Positions 1 through 9,505 of a stretch of DNA of 64,000 bases are shown in pieces. The DNA comes from Bolinopsis microptera (taxonomy: Eukaryota > Ctenophora > Tentaculata > Lobata > Bolinopsidae). Below the pieces are notes generated by a model. It was not told the origin of the DNA and did not search any database. It saw only the letters and a program-made list of their open reading frames with translations. The stretch spans positions 558,001-622,000 of the forward strand of contig NC_087078.1 in assembly GCF_026151205.1 (NCBI RefSeq), given 5' to 3'. The position numbers and the translations under genes were made by a program. The first letter of the stretch is position 1; each line of letters begins with the position of its first letter.

Positions 1-947
1 ATAACACTAACAGATAAGATCAATCCGTAATTGTGGACTTAAAATGACGTATAAGATCGAAGCTCAACGTTGCGCAAGTCAAACTCTCAACAAAAGCAAA
101 CAGAACAGAAGGCAACTAAATTGTCCGTACATATGCGCGCGGTTTCATCACGTGCTATTATTCCATATATGGTCATACGAATCAAAATCTTGTAGGTTTA
201 TGCCGAGACGCGCGCCGAGTTGGACTCGATCGACGCTGGTCGAATATTTTACGAGTATCAGTTAATCAGTATCACCCGTTAAATCAAAATCCAAAGACGG
301 GTATAAGTTAATAATGTAAATGAAAGTTGAGACTTTGCTAATGGTGCAGGCTTTTACTAATTCGCTCGCCCAAACATTATTACGTGACTTTCCTGGTTGG
401 GCAAGCAATTTAGTGCCGGAAGCGAATGGACGAATGGTGCGTCCTCAAATAATATCAAAATCAAATATTGAATGTAGCATGTATTTACCGATCTATCAGA
501 TAAAGTGTAATACTAATATTATATTAATATTTTAATTGTTAAAAGGTGAAATTCGGCCAACCTGCAAGTTGCTTAGTTGCAGTGTCTTCTGGTCGGGCCT
601 ACTCACATAACGTGACAACTACAAGTCAACCATCGGTGTGTGACGAGTTAGATTAGTTTGTTGAAAATAAAGCTGCCAACAGTTCCCTGAACCAGTAGAC
701 GTGATCAGTAATCAGTCGTCAGTTATAGTCATTTTGTAAATTAATCGTAATGCATATATTATGTTATATAATTATATACGAACTAATTTTGCTAAGTTTT
801 GTAATTGAGTAAGATTCGGAATGATATGAGCTGTGATATAGGATTGTAAATTGCATGTAATAATTATAATAGGACTTAAAAAGCAGTTCAGAGATTCAGT
901 GATAAAAGAGAAATCTCCAGGGTAACCAGGGTAACCAGGGAAGTCGC
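1..947. other. Non-coding stretch, no gene recognised
   Basis: I see no convincing gene here. Two short open frames (44-265 and 320-535) match nothing I recognise and are AT-rich. Positions 207-286 are a copy of a dispersed repeat also found near 54.4 and 55.6 kb. A short GGTAACC-type repeat (about 918-941) precedes the ORF1-like remnant. Confidence 0.6.
207..286 (+). repeat. Dispersed repeat, copy 1 of 3
   Basis: The sequence from GACGCGCGCCGAGTTGGACT to CACCCGTTAAATCA recurs at 54408-54506 and 55602-55691. This copy has small indels and lacks the palindromic leader GTAGGTTTACAACCTAC seen in copy 3. No terminal repeats or target duplication could be fixed, so the family is unassigned. Confidence 0.7.
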
Positions 948-1672
948 ATGGCTCAGAGTCTTAACGCTGCGTTAAAAGTTATGTATAGACAGTCGTTGGA
1001 CATTGTTCAGCTGGAGAAATATAATCAGAAATTGCACTCCGATGTAATTAACAGTCAGGGGACAGTAGTTGGTCTGCAGAAAGAGCTGCTAGCTGCCAAA
1101 GACAAGCAGCTTGATGACTTGGAATCTGTGGTTGTAGCATCAGTTGAGGATACTGTGAAATCAGAGTTAAAGACATACAGCGCCGCGGTACAGTATTCAA
1201 AAACCTCAGCAGCAGGTCCTTTGTTGAATTTGGATAGAAACATTTTGAAGAATGTCATTAAGGATGTTGTGGCAGAAGGAGACCGATGTTATTTGGTATT
1301 AAAGAAGAGAAAGGTGAGCTGTTATGTGACAAGGTCGGTCAAGTGTTGTAGGAACTTGGCGAAAAGCCAAAAATATAAGCTAGCAGAATTGGTTTGTATT
1401 GTATTATTTTGTATTGTATTGAATAAACCCAAGGATAAGAAACAAGTGGCTGATAGATCTGTTAAGGTGACTTTGACGAGCTCCACAATCGTGCAGCAGA
1501 TTTTGACTAGAGCTCGGAACTTTTCGGTGAAGTCTTTATCGGTCCAGATAGGTCTCCAGAGGAACGTGCCGAACAGCAAAAGCTTGTTTGAGAACTCATG
1601 AAGAGATCGAACGACGAGCCAGATAAGACTAAAAAGTAAGAGACACTTCATCAAAGGAGGCAAAGTGTGTAG
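948..1672 (+). pseudogene. Degenerate non-LTR retroelement ORF1-like remnant
   Basis: The longest frame (948-1601, 217 codons) starts with a helical, coiled-coil-like segment (about residues 15-75). It then carries a patch of the kind seen in ORF1 proteins of animal non-LTR elements: VKVTLTSSTIVQQIL followed by ARNF. After a frame change near 1540 the alternative frame reads SPEERAEQQKLV, a stop, then ELMKRSNDEPDK, and another break before HFIKGGKVCSVD. Those are the usual C-terminal pieces of such ORF1 proteins (RNA-binding partner of the reverse transcriptase). Frameshifts and stops make this a dead copy. No endonuclease or RT follows. The family call is from motif recognition only. Confidence 0.6.
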
Positions 1673-1809
1673 TGTGGACAAAATTGTTGTTTGAAATGTG
1701 ATAAGACAGAGTTTTGCTTGAATTTATGGATTCTTAGTTCGCTAAGATTTTAATTTTTGATAAGCTTCTAAATCATATTATTATTCGTCTTTCAACACAA
1801 CTACAAGAC

Positions 1810-2050
1810 TGTCAGTCTTGATATCTATCTGAATAATATCCAGATATTAAACTAATTACAACACTACAAATCTATTACATTTATTGAGCCTGAAGATGGC
1901 GTTGACGCCGAAAATTTGCCCTTACTCCTAACTTCCTTGTTTCATTTGTCCATGTCTCTTCCAACCGGATATTATCCAGATATCAGTATTTCAATCATGA
2001 GACTAATAAACAGCGAACTACTCCGTTATTTGACTGTCAGTCTTCTAGAA
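1810..2050 (+). repeat. Structured retroelement-like 3' region with hammerhead-like core
   Basis: At 1890-1896 CTGAAGA is followed by a GGCG/CGCC stem and GAAA at 1910-1913. This is the layout of a hammerhead ribozyme core with one conserved base changed (CTGAAGA instead of CTGATGA). It is flanked by an imperfect inverted repeat (around 1822-1843 and 1967-1988, core GGATATTAT..CAGATA). GACTGTCAGTCTT occurs on both sides, near 1808 and 2032. Such cores occur in untranslated parts of Penelope-like and some other retroelements. It is probably a relic and may be inactive. Confidence 0.35.
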
Positions 2051-2261
2051 TTTTGTTTTGATTTGTGTATTAAGCTGAAGTATTTAATTTTACTTCCAGG
2101 TCCATAATTTCGTGTGGAGTATATAAACTATATTCTTAGAGTTATTTAGGTTTTATATCAGCAGATTTATGTATATAATTATTGTATATTATTGCATGTA
2201 TAAATTCTTGAGTAAACATTAACCAGTAAACAAAGCTGGTTCCCAATCAATCAGTGGATGG

Positions 2262-2310
2262 AAATTTATTGACACACGCTGCAACCCCTTTTCGCGTGCG
2301 AAGCGTGCAC
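2262..2310 (+). repeat. Dispersed repeat, inverted partner at 4446-4494
   Basis: The segment from about AAATTTATTGACACACGCTG through CGCGTGCGAAGCGTGCAC reappears in reverse complement at 4446-4494 with several mismatches. The pair brackets the LINE, MITE and TTAGGG-repeat cluster. The element type is unknown. Confidence 0.6.
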
Positions 2311-2884
2311 AAGGTCAAGAGTGAAGAGAGGTATATACATGAACGTGTAGCAAGAAATTTAGCGTCCGCCTACATTATAGCCTAACGGGCGCAATTCTTG
2401 TTATGTCTTATATACTTATGAGGCATTGTTTGCCAAATAACTATATTATATTTATATGCAGTGTTCATGTTTCTAAATAAGTCTCATATTTGATATTGAA
2501 ATATAGCGTAAAAAACGTAAGACTAAGTATAGCGATCTAAATAGATGCTACATCACAAAAGTTGTAGATAAGTCAATTCTGTAAGTTAAACAAAATTCAC
2601 GGCTTACGAATTGTAAAGAGTTTCGATTAATTACATCAATCACATGCTGTAAAAATCTTTTCGGGTTGCTTCCGGGTCGACACTAAGTAGTAGTATTTTG
2701 GGATAAGATTATTATTAAGGGCGGTATAAATATAATACTCATATACTGTCCAATTAGCTGATGTTAATTGATATGACCTTTATTCCCCTCCAGTCGCAGT
2801 AACAAGTTTGCATTTCGACAGCTGTATCCTGCCACTAGAGGCTCATCCGGGAATGATTTCACAAACCTTGTAAGCATTTCTTTA

Positions 2885-3596
2885 AAGTGCAGGGGATCTT
2901 CGATAATATGCATGTTTGGTGGGAATTGGGATTATTATTAAGTAATTGCACAATCGAGGTCCAATTATTGCAAACGAATTGTCGTAGAGCGTTTGGTTGC
3001 GCTGACTGCTAGATTTATTCAGAGTGGGAATAACTGCCTTTTGGCCATGTCGGAGTGTTGCGGTGAACTCAGAACTGGATGTTGACATCATTTGGGCACA
3101 GTGGCGTAACGAATGGCCCCGCTGACCCCGCTGTGCAGGGGGGCGCCGTCTTACTCTTAGGGGGGCGCCAAACCGTCGTTTGAATGTGGGACAATTTCGA
3201 AAACTTAACTAAAGTACTAGCAAAACTGCGCGTTTTGCTCTAGATAGACACTTTTTTAGAGATTTCACCGGCGTATCCTCTAAAATCACCTAGTTTGTTT
3301 AATTTTAGGGAGGGGCACCAAAATGGGAGGGGGCCAACAGGGGGGCGCTTTTTCGGCAGGGGGGCGCCAACAGGCAACGTTACGCCACTGTTTGGGCACT
3401 TGCCGTGCAGCACTTTCCACATGTGGATGATGGTATATCGTTCTCTCCTCCGTTGCAACGACATCAAATTTAAGGCCTTGAGTCTCTGCCAGTAGTTTAG
3501 ATGCTGTAGGCCATCTATAATTCTCGTTGTGAACGTGCCGACGTGCGCTGAACCCTTTCCAGTTGTTGGACGTCTGCACTCTTGGAAATATTCCAT
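2885..3596 (-). pseudogene. Non-LTR retrotransposon RT C-terminal remnant, split by a MITE
   Basis: On the minus strand 3596-3399 encodes a stretch containing LNYWQRLKALNLMSLQRRRE and IIHMWKVLHGKCPN. 3090-2890 resumes, after one frame change, with ATLRHGQKAVIPTLNKSSSQ and NQTLYDNSFAIIGPRLCNYL. These are recognisable as the region downstream of the RT domain in jockey/CR1-like non-LTR elements of marine invertebrates. The two halves are separated by the 292-bp MITE at 3099-3390. No RT catalytic motif remains, so this is a 5'-truncated dead copy. Confidence 0.75.
3099..3390. mobile_element. hAT-type MITE with 8-bp target duplication
   Basis: The element starts CAGTGGCGTAACG and ends CGTTACGCCACTG, perfect 13-bp inverted termini. 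It is flanked by the direct repeat TTTGGGCA (3091-3098 and 3391-3398), an 8-bp target duplication as expected for hAT transposition. The interior is G-rich (GGGGGGCGCC blocks) and has no coding capacity. It sits inside the LINE remnant, so it arrived later. A decayed relative lies at 54783-55386. Confidence 0.9.
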
Positions 3597-3919
3597 TTCT
3601 ATAATATATAAAGGGGCAACAGCTAGTACGCGAGATGGCTTCTGATGAGAGATTTGTGAAGGGTCAGAAATGCAAAGTTACCATGCTGACAGCATGGTGA
3701 CTTTGTTCCTCGTTTTAAACGCACTCAGAACCCAAGCAGCAACTTTACGAACACGTTTGGCTATAAGGGTAACGTGGGGACTTCAGGATAAGTCAACTGA
3801 AACCATTACCCCTAAATCTTTAACCATTTTGGAAGGGTATAACATATGTTGCCGTCTGAGACTTGGTATACTTGGGTTACCGTTAGGATGGCAGGGTTAG
3901 GGTTGGGATCAGATTAGAT

Positions 3920-4136
3920 TTGACTTTTTCAACCCGTTCTCTAGCCCTACTCCTAGGGTTAGGATTTCAGCATATGCTTTTGTTAGTGGTTAGGGATTGG
4001 GTTAGGGTTAGGGTTAGGGTTGGGATTAGATAAGAGGGTTAGGACTGAGGGTTAGGGTTTTCAATAGTCGTTCCTGGGCAGCTAGAGAACGGATTGAAGA
4101 AGTCACGTGACAGTCGAGTGCAGTAGAGTAATTAAT
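3920..4136 (+). repeat. TTAGGG-bearing inverted-terminal repeat element, copy R1
   Basis: It begins GACTTTTTCAACCCGTTCTC and ends with the near inverse followed by CACGTGACAGTCGAGTG and AATTAATCATCATCC. The interior holds runs of GGGTTAGGGTTAGGG. The same unit lies in the opposite orientation at 5263-5515, giving a roughly 200-bp-arm inverted repeat with about 1.1 kb between. The TTAGGG runs are internal to a mobile-looking unit, so they are not a telomere scar. Confidence 0.75.
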
Positions 4137-4142
4137 CATCAT

Positions 4143-4393
4143 CCATTAAGTTACTTGCTAAAATTAAAGATTAAGTTACTTGCTAAAATTAAAGATTAAG
4201 TTACTTGCTAAAATTAAAGATTAAGTTACTTGCTAAAATTAAAGATTAAGTTACTTGCTACACAATTAAGTAGAGTGATTAATCATCATCCATTAAGTTA
4301 CTTGCTAAAATTAAAGATTAAGCTACTTGCTAAAATTAAAGATTAAATTACTTGCTAAAATTAAAGATTAAGTTACTTGCTACACAATTAAGT
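4143..4393 (+). repeat. 25-bp tandem repeat, two blocks
   Basis: The unit ATTAAGTTACTTGCTAAAAT plus TAAAG is repeated four to five times, interrupted by CACAATTAAGTAGAG and a fresh copy of ATTAATCATCATCC (the end of the neighbouring inverted-repeat element). It then repeats four more times. The block plus element end has therefore itself been duplicated. Confidence 0.85.
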
Positions 4394-4785
4394 ACACATT
4401 GTATACCATTACCAGATACCTTCTATTTTAGAAAAAAAGGACGCTGCGCGCTTTGCACGCGAAAAGAGGTTTACAACGTGTATCAATAAATTACCAACAT
4501 TTGATCATTTTGATAAAGGAGCAAAAATGTGCATTATAAACAAAAAGAACCAAATAATGAATAAGCAGTAAGCACTTATTTTCACGCGTTTTGGTACCTT
4601 TATATTTATAGCCGGCTCTCGCTCACTCGCCATTAATAAATAAATAAAATAATGTCACTACATATTTTTATATCTTTGGGTTGGAAGAAAATAACATTGC
4701 ATGCAGTACCTTTTGATTTTAACTTCTACAGACGTTTTCACAGCTTAAACATCATATTTGTACTTTAACTTTAAGTACAAATGCC

Positions 4786-4932
4786 CATAACTCTCCAGGG
4801 AAGCATTTTTACCGCTACGTTATGGGGGATGATTCGGAATCAGCGTCCAAAAATACACCCTATAAGATTACAGTCATACCCTCAGGGCCTTTTCACAAGA
4901 ATTTTTTTTTAATTTGGGCGAGCGATTTAGTG
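4786..4932 (+). repeat. Degenerate partner of the 53.9-kb dispersed repeat
   Basis: GATTCGGAATCAGCGTCCAA and its surroundings (CAGGGAAGCATTTT before, GGGCGAGCGATTTAG after) match, with many substitutions, the second half of the repeat at 53888-54258 and its inverted copy at 6716-7030. The stretch between this and the LITAF gene is otherwise AT-rich with no gene. Confidence 0.6.
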
Positions 4933-5262
4933 AGACTGGGTGCGAATAGTAATATATCGCCTGTATTGAAGTAAACATTTTTTCTCACTCCCGAGATTAA
5001 TTATACAAAATCTGTATGCTTTATTTTCAATGTCTAAGTTATGTCCTTTTTAAATTTAAGGATTGTAATATAAACACAAAACAATATGAGCCACGGTTTT
5101 TTCAGGACTTGAAGATTTTGTACGATTTTCATAATTCTTTCTAATTTTTTCTCAATTTAATCATCAATTCTTTTCTTCAGTCTGACATTATATCATTATA
5201 TTAGTATTACGACTGTGTAACGGATGTTCATGTATAATCCGTCTATAAAATTTCGGATGATG

Positions 5263-5515
5263 ATGATTAATCACGCTACACTCGACTGTCATTTGACTTT
5301 TTCAACCCGTTCTCTAGCTTGCCCTGAACGACTATTCGAAACCCTAACCCTCAGTCCTAACCCTCTTATCTAATCCCAACCCTAACCCTAACCCTAACCC
5401 AATCCCTAACCACTAACAAAAGCATATGCTGAAATCCTAACCCTAGGAGTAGGGCTAGAGAACGGGTTGAAAAAGTCACGTGGCAGTCGAGTGTCGAGTG
5501 ATTAATCATCATCCG
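5263..5515 (-). repeat. TTAGGG-bearing repeat element, copy R2 (inverted to R1)
   Basis: This reads GATGATGATTAATCACG, CACTCGACTGTCA, TTTTTCAACCCGTTCTCTAG, then CCCTAACCC runs, and closes with the inverse terminus GGGCTAGAGAACGGGTTG. It is the reverse complement of R1 with few differences. It ends only about 58 bp before the start codon of the first LITAF gene, so it forms most of that gene's near-upstream region. Confidence 0.8.
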
Positions 5516-5572
5516 TGATTAAGCACGCTCGTAAAATTTCACGACTTACCCTCGTTCCATTTTTAGTAAATC

Positions 5573-6067
5573 ATGGCAGCACCGATGCCACCATATGGAG
5601 AAAAAGGAGAAGCCCCACCACCTTACTTCAACTTGCCAGCGGCAGTACAAGCGGCACCAAACCCAGGACCACCACAAGGCCAGTACCCGCCGCAGGGCCA
5701 GTACCCGCCGCAGGGCCAGTACCCACCGCAGGGCCAGTACCCGCCGCAGGGCCAGTACCCACCGCAGGGTCAGGCCCCACCGGCTGCCCAGGCCCCACCG
5801 GCTGCCCAGGCCCCAGTTGTTGTGATAGCTACTCAGCCGGCAAACTTCGGCAAATACCCTATGAACATGACCTGCGGAAACTGCCATGCTAAGATTCAGA
5901 CGTCAGTGCGCTACGAAGTTGGAACACTCACTATCTTACTTTGCTTTGTTATATTTCTTTTTACCGGTATATGTTGCTTCATTCCTTTCCTCATTGACGA
6001 CTGTAAAGATGCAATACATCATTGCCCTTCATGCAATACCACAGTCGGGCGTAAAGATGGAATTTAA
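5573..6067 (+). CDS. LITAF-domain protein 1 (LITAF/CDIP-like), 164 aa
   Basis: LITAF-family proteins are small zinc-binding proteins peripheral to late endosome/lysosome membranes and involved in trafficking. Residues 1-80 are proline/glutamine-rich, with PPxY-type motifs near residues 6-8 and 15-18 (possible WW-domain ligands) and five to six PPQGQY repeats. The LITAF domain is about 96-164: a CxxC knuckle at C101/C104, a hydrophobic membrane-inserting segment about 119-140 (rich in I, L, F, C), and the closing HxCPxC at H149-C151-C154. The coding region is uninterrupted; CCATTTTTAG just before TAAATCATGG could be the acceptor of a 5' UTR intron. The second gene 2.7 kb downstream on the same strand is a clear paralogue. 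An ATTAAA lies at 6145-6150. The number of PPQGQY units is probably variable. Confidence 0.92.
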   Translation: MAAPMPPYGEKGEAPPPYFNLPAAVQAAPNPGPPQGQYPPQGQYPPQGQYPPQGQYPPQGQYPPQGQAPPAAQAPPAAQAPVVVIATQPANFGKYPMNMTCGNCHAKIQTSVRYEVGTLTILLCFVIFLFTGICCFIPFLIDDCKDAIHHCPSCNTTVGRKDGI

Positions 6068-6144
6068 CATGCCGAGGTAGTACTGCACTCTTGGCCTTGC
6101 GTTTACACTTTTTTAGTGATTACGAATACGATAAAGAAGATTTT

Positions 6145-6150
6145 ATTAAA
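6145..6150 (+). terminator. Candidate poly(A) signal ATTAAA
   Basis: ATTAAA lies 78 bp after the LITAF 1 stop codon in AT-rich sequence. It is the common variant hexamer; no canonical AATAAA is nearer. Confidence 0.4.
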
Positions 6151-6715
6151 CTTACTTTTATAAATAACAGTTTTTCAATATAAAAGTGATTGATTGAATA
6201 CGCCCAATGGGCGCTGGTCTGTACCGAAATATAAAAAACATTATTATTATATAATATAGAGAATATAGAGAAACATAGAGAATAAAATTCTAGCAAGCCT
6301 CCGAAAACTATTTAGCCTTTACTTGTGTGTCGACGTAACTAGAAAATAGCATAATGCACTTGATTCAATTCAGATTTAATGAGATCTAAATGTATCAATG
6401 CCTCGTATCCGATTGACAATACTAATACTTTAATAGATAACGTCTCAATTCTATCATTTTATCATTGACTTATCTCGATATCACGATATCTTCTCGAATG
6501 TATCAATTTCATAAAATAAGTTAGTTTCAACTAGGGAAATATAAATTGAAGTACATGTTTTGGGGACGTTTGTGTGTTTTTTGTGTGTATTTTATTGTGA
6601 GTATTTAAAACATATGATATAATAACATTATATTTCATCTTGAATGAGATTTAGAGATTAATAAAAGCTCTAGAAAAATAATTGAGTATGCATTTTATTA
6701 TCGACTTGCTAAATC

Positions 6716-7030
6716 ATTATAAACTCGATCTTCGAGATTTTTCTAAAGCCAAAGGGGACAGTTGAAACCAACTTGAATCGATGTATTTTCGGACACTGAT
6801 TCCGAATCACCCACATAAGGGTTAAAATGCTCCCCTAGCAAGATATTGCCGAAAAACCGTCTCGATCACATGATATGACCGTGTATAATAAGGAAGTTGG
6901 TATAATTTCTCATTAGGGTTAGGGTTACCTGGGGACCCCAGGCTATTATATTTATGTTCACAATCATAACAGAGAATAGAGATTCGGCGGAATGACAGTA
7001 TGGTTAGGGTTTCAGCATAATATGCTTTTG
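6716..7030 (-). repeat. Inverted copy of the 53.9-kb dispersed repeat, itself interrupted
   Basis: Read on the minus strand this runs from CAAAAGCATA..ATGCTGAAACCCTAACC through CTAACCCTAATGAGAAATTA and GATTCGGAATCAGTGTCCGA to AATCTCGAAGATCGA, the same order as 53888-54258. Between two CCCTAACC tracts it contains an insertion (about 6926-7003) of a second repeat family, recognisable by GGGGACCCCAGG and GGCGGAATGACAG. Other parts of 6151-7790 show no gene. Confidence 0.75.
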
Positions 7031-7795
7031 TTTATTATTATATTATACCCCCTATTATACTAGTATACCCCCTTGTTTTTTTACAGGATTAAAACTCATC
7101 AGAGGTTCAAAACACTCTGATTCAATGTCAAAGATTACAGGGTCATTGACAGGAATAAAAAATAGCCGTGGGCACACATTTTCCAAATAGTGATTGCGTA
7201 ATATGATTATGTGATCGACCAATTCTGTGGAGATTTTTTATCATATTCAGCTGCAGGTGCTTAAAACCATGTTAACATTAGGTTAGAGATCTGAAGTTTT
7301 GCAGAGCGTCTAGACGTTGATCAGATCGATTGTAAACAATTTTCAAGTTGCAGGTGTATCAGGAAGTGGGTTTTCTGGAACTCCTGTTTTATTTCTGCCG
7401 GTCGATCGCAGGGTATTCTTCAGGTATCTGTAGATTCGTACCTATAAAAGATACAGCCATTCACGACCACAGGTCTTGAAAATAATTGTTTAGACTGTAG
7501 TTTACAGTCCTACTTTGCTCCTTCATAAGTAGTTTACATTATACGAAGCAATTATTAGACGTCACCAATCGTCCTAATCGAATTTACACCATTTAGAAGT
7601 TCTGAACTTTCATAGGGCCCGATGTAATTGCTATGACCAGTTTACTGGTCAACTGGTGTTTCGGTGTCCCTAATTTTTGTTTACACTCGGTCACTTGTCA
7701 AGGCATGTAAAGTTATTCGGCGATATTTTCTTTGAAATAAAATGATGTATTTGTAAGTTTATTGATTTTTTTTAAAGTAGCAGACGCCACCTAAC

Positions 7796-7915
7796 ATGAG
7801 TGATGAGTACAAACCAATCACAGCGCGTAACTCACGCGACACCTCACGCGACACCACCGCATAACTCACGCGACACCTCACGCGACACCACCGCATAACT
7901 CACGCGACACCTCAT
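7796..7915 (+). repeat. Short tandem repeat of CACGCGACACC units
   Basis: The phrase CATAACTCACGCGACACCTC followed by ACGCGACACCACCG is repeated about three times. It is not coding in any convincing frame. Confidence 0.7.
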
Positions 7916-8076
7916 TCAATCCCTGTAGCCGTCCACAGTCTCGCCTCTAATCAGCGAGTCATAGAATGTCCCGAAATGACATAAGTTGTAATTACCATGA
8001 TTCTGATCTAAATCTTTTGAGATGACAATCTGAGTAATCTGACCTCCTAATATTACTTTGAGATTTGTCTCTTGAT

Positions 8077-8403
8077 CTTGTGGAGATCTTGTGGAGATCT
8101 TGTGGAGATCTTGAGGAGATCTTGTGGAGATCTTGTGGAGATCTTGTGGAGATCTTGTGGAGATCTTGTGGAGATCTTGAGGAGATCTTGTGGAGATCTT
8201 GTGGAGATCTTGTGGGGATCTTGTGGGGATCTTGTGGAGATCTTGTGGAGATCTTGTTAAGATCTTGTGGAGATCTTGTGAAAATCTTGTGGAGATCTTT
8301 TTCGGGATCTTGTGAAGATCTTGTGGAGATCTTGTGGAGATCTTGTGGAGATCTTGTGGAGATCTTGTGTAGATCTTGTGGAGATCTTGCGGAGATCTTG
8401 CGG
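8077..8403 (+). repeat. 11-bp minisatellite (GATCTTGTGGA)n
   Basis: About 29 units of GATCTTGTGGA with scattered substitutions. Because 11 is not a multiple of three, both strands stay open and give artefactual peptides repeating every 11 residues. I do not call a gene here. Confidence 0.95.
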
Positions 8404-8628
8404 AGTCCAAAATCTACTGCTCACCTGCTCCCGATCTTAATCTCCCACTCACATTTGTGTTAACTAACGCCTAAACACTCAATAGTATACAGCAACCTCA
8501 CTCCTCTATCTGTAAAATATACGACTAGCACCTGGCCCCCTGGCCCTAGCAACAGCAACATTACAATCCCTACAACATATCGTGTTACCGTTCTAATTTG
8601 GCGCGGTAGTTCTAGCCTACATTCACGT

Positions 8629-8657
8629 GTTACCATAGTTACACTACTAGTTACCAT
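8629..8657 (+). promoter_or_regulatory. 21-bp motif copy upstream of LITAF 2 start
   Basis: GTTACCATAGTTACACTACT plus AGTTACCAT, one and a third units of a motif that also lies 45 bp upstream of the DNAJA start codon in the sense direction and in small arrays at 11018-11110 and 48350-48425. Any regulatory role is inference. Confidence 0.4.
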
Positions 8658-8740
8658 CACCTGGGTCTCAGTCCCTCCATTGCCAGTATTCCGTTCCCAG
8701 TTTCGTTAGCAGATCAAACACAGTTGTTTTTACTATAAAC

Positions 8741-9262
8741 ATGGCTACTCAAGCACCAGCATACAGTCAACCCGGTTATCCACCGATCGGACAAGATCCC
8801 CCTCCACCCCAGTACCCGCCAGCAGGACCTCCGCCCGCCCAGTACCCGCCAGCAGGACCTCCGCCCGCCCAGTACCCGCCAGCAGGACCTCCGCCCGCCC
8901 AGTACCCGCCAGCAGGACCTCCGCCCGCCCAGTACCCGCCAGCAGGACCTCCGCCCGCCCAGTACCCACCAGCAGGATATCCACCGCAACCCCAACCTCC
9001 AACTGTAGTTGTGGTAAACGCTGGGTCCCACTCAGTCCGCTTCAGCAACAACCCCATGAACATGACATGCCCTAACTGCCACTCTCAGATACTGACCAGT
9101 GTTACTTACGAGAATGGAACAATGACCTGGGTTATCTGCTTGGTTCTGTTTTTCTTCACCGCTATTTGCTGTTTTATCCCCTTCTTAGTTGACGGCTGTA
9201 AAGACGCTATTCATAGCTGTCCATCCTGTAACAGAATGCTTGGTCGCAAAAACGGTATGTAG
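8741..9262 (+). CDS. LITAF-domain protein 2 (LITAF/CDIP-like), 173 aa
   Basis: A paralogue of the gene at 5573. Residues 1-90 are proline-rich, built from about six near-identical PPAGPPPAQY units (30 bp each at DNA level). The LITAF domain is about 105-173, with CxxC at C110/C113, a hydrophobic segment about 128-149, and HxCPxC at H158-C160-C163. NMTC, ICCFIPFL, GCKDAIH and CPSCN are shared with paralogue 1, whereas the N-terminal repeats differ in sequence (PPQGQY versus PPAGPPPAQY), so the repeats arose or turned over separately. No intron interrupts the frame. The stop codon lies at the edge of a 22-bp tandem array, and AATAAA follows at 9722-9727. Expected role as for its paralogue: endolysosomal membrane-associated adaptor. 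Confidence 0.92.
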   Translation: MATQAPAYSQPGYPPIGQDPPPPQYPPAGPPPAQYPPAGPPPAQYPPAGPPPAQYPPAGPPPAQYPPAGPPPAQYPPAGYPPQPQPPTVVVVNAGSHSVRFSNNPMNMTCPNCHSQILTSVTYENGTMTWVICLVLFFFTAICCFIPFLVDGCKDAIHSCPSCNRMLGRKNGM

Positions 9263-9505
9263 CTATGGTAGCTACAGGTGGTAGCTATGGTAGCTACAGG
9301 TGGTAGCTATGGTAGCTACAGGTGGTAGCTATGGTAGTTACAGGTGGTAGCTATGGTAGCTACAGGTGGTAGCTATGGTAGCTACAGGTGATGGTAGCTA
9401 TGGTAGCTACAGGTGGTAGCTATGGTAGCTACAGGTGATGGTAGCTATGGTAGTTACAGGTGGTAGCTATGGTAGTTACAGGTGGTAGCTATGGTATAGG
9501 TAGTT
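9263..9505 (+). repeat. 22-bp minisatellite in the LITAF 2 3' region
   Basis: About eleven units of TAGCTATGGTAGCTACAGGT plus GG, some with an extra ATGG. It begins immediately after the stop codon, so it is probably transcribed in the 3' UTR. The unit is partly self-complementary (TAGCTATGGTAGCTA), so RNA from it could fold. Confidence 0.9.

Noticed and set aside
3963-4050. Telomere or telomere-fusion scar
   Set aside because: TTAGGG tracts are short and imperfect, and occur inside a dispersed repeat found at four places.
5515-5892. Alternative frames over the LITAF 1 repeat head
   Set aside because: Arg/Thr and Gly/Leu-rich shadows of the PPQGQY-coding repeat.
8062-8463. Open frames of WRSCGDLVEIL and SPQDLHKI repeats
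   Set aside because: 11-bp minisatellite read in all frames; repeat artefact on both strands.
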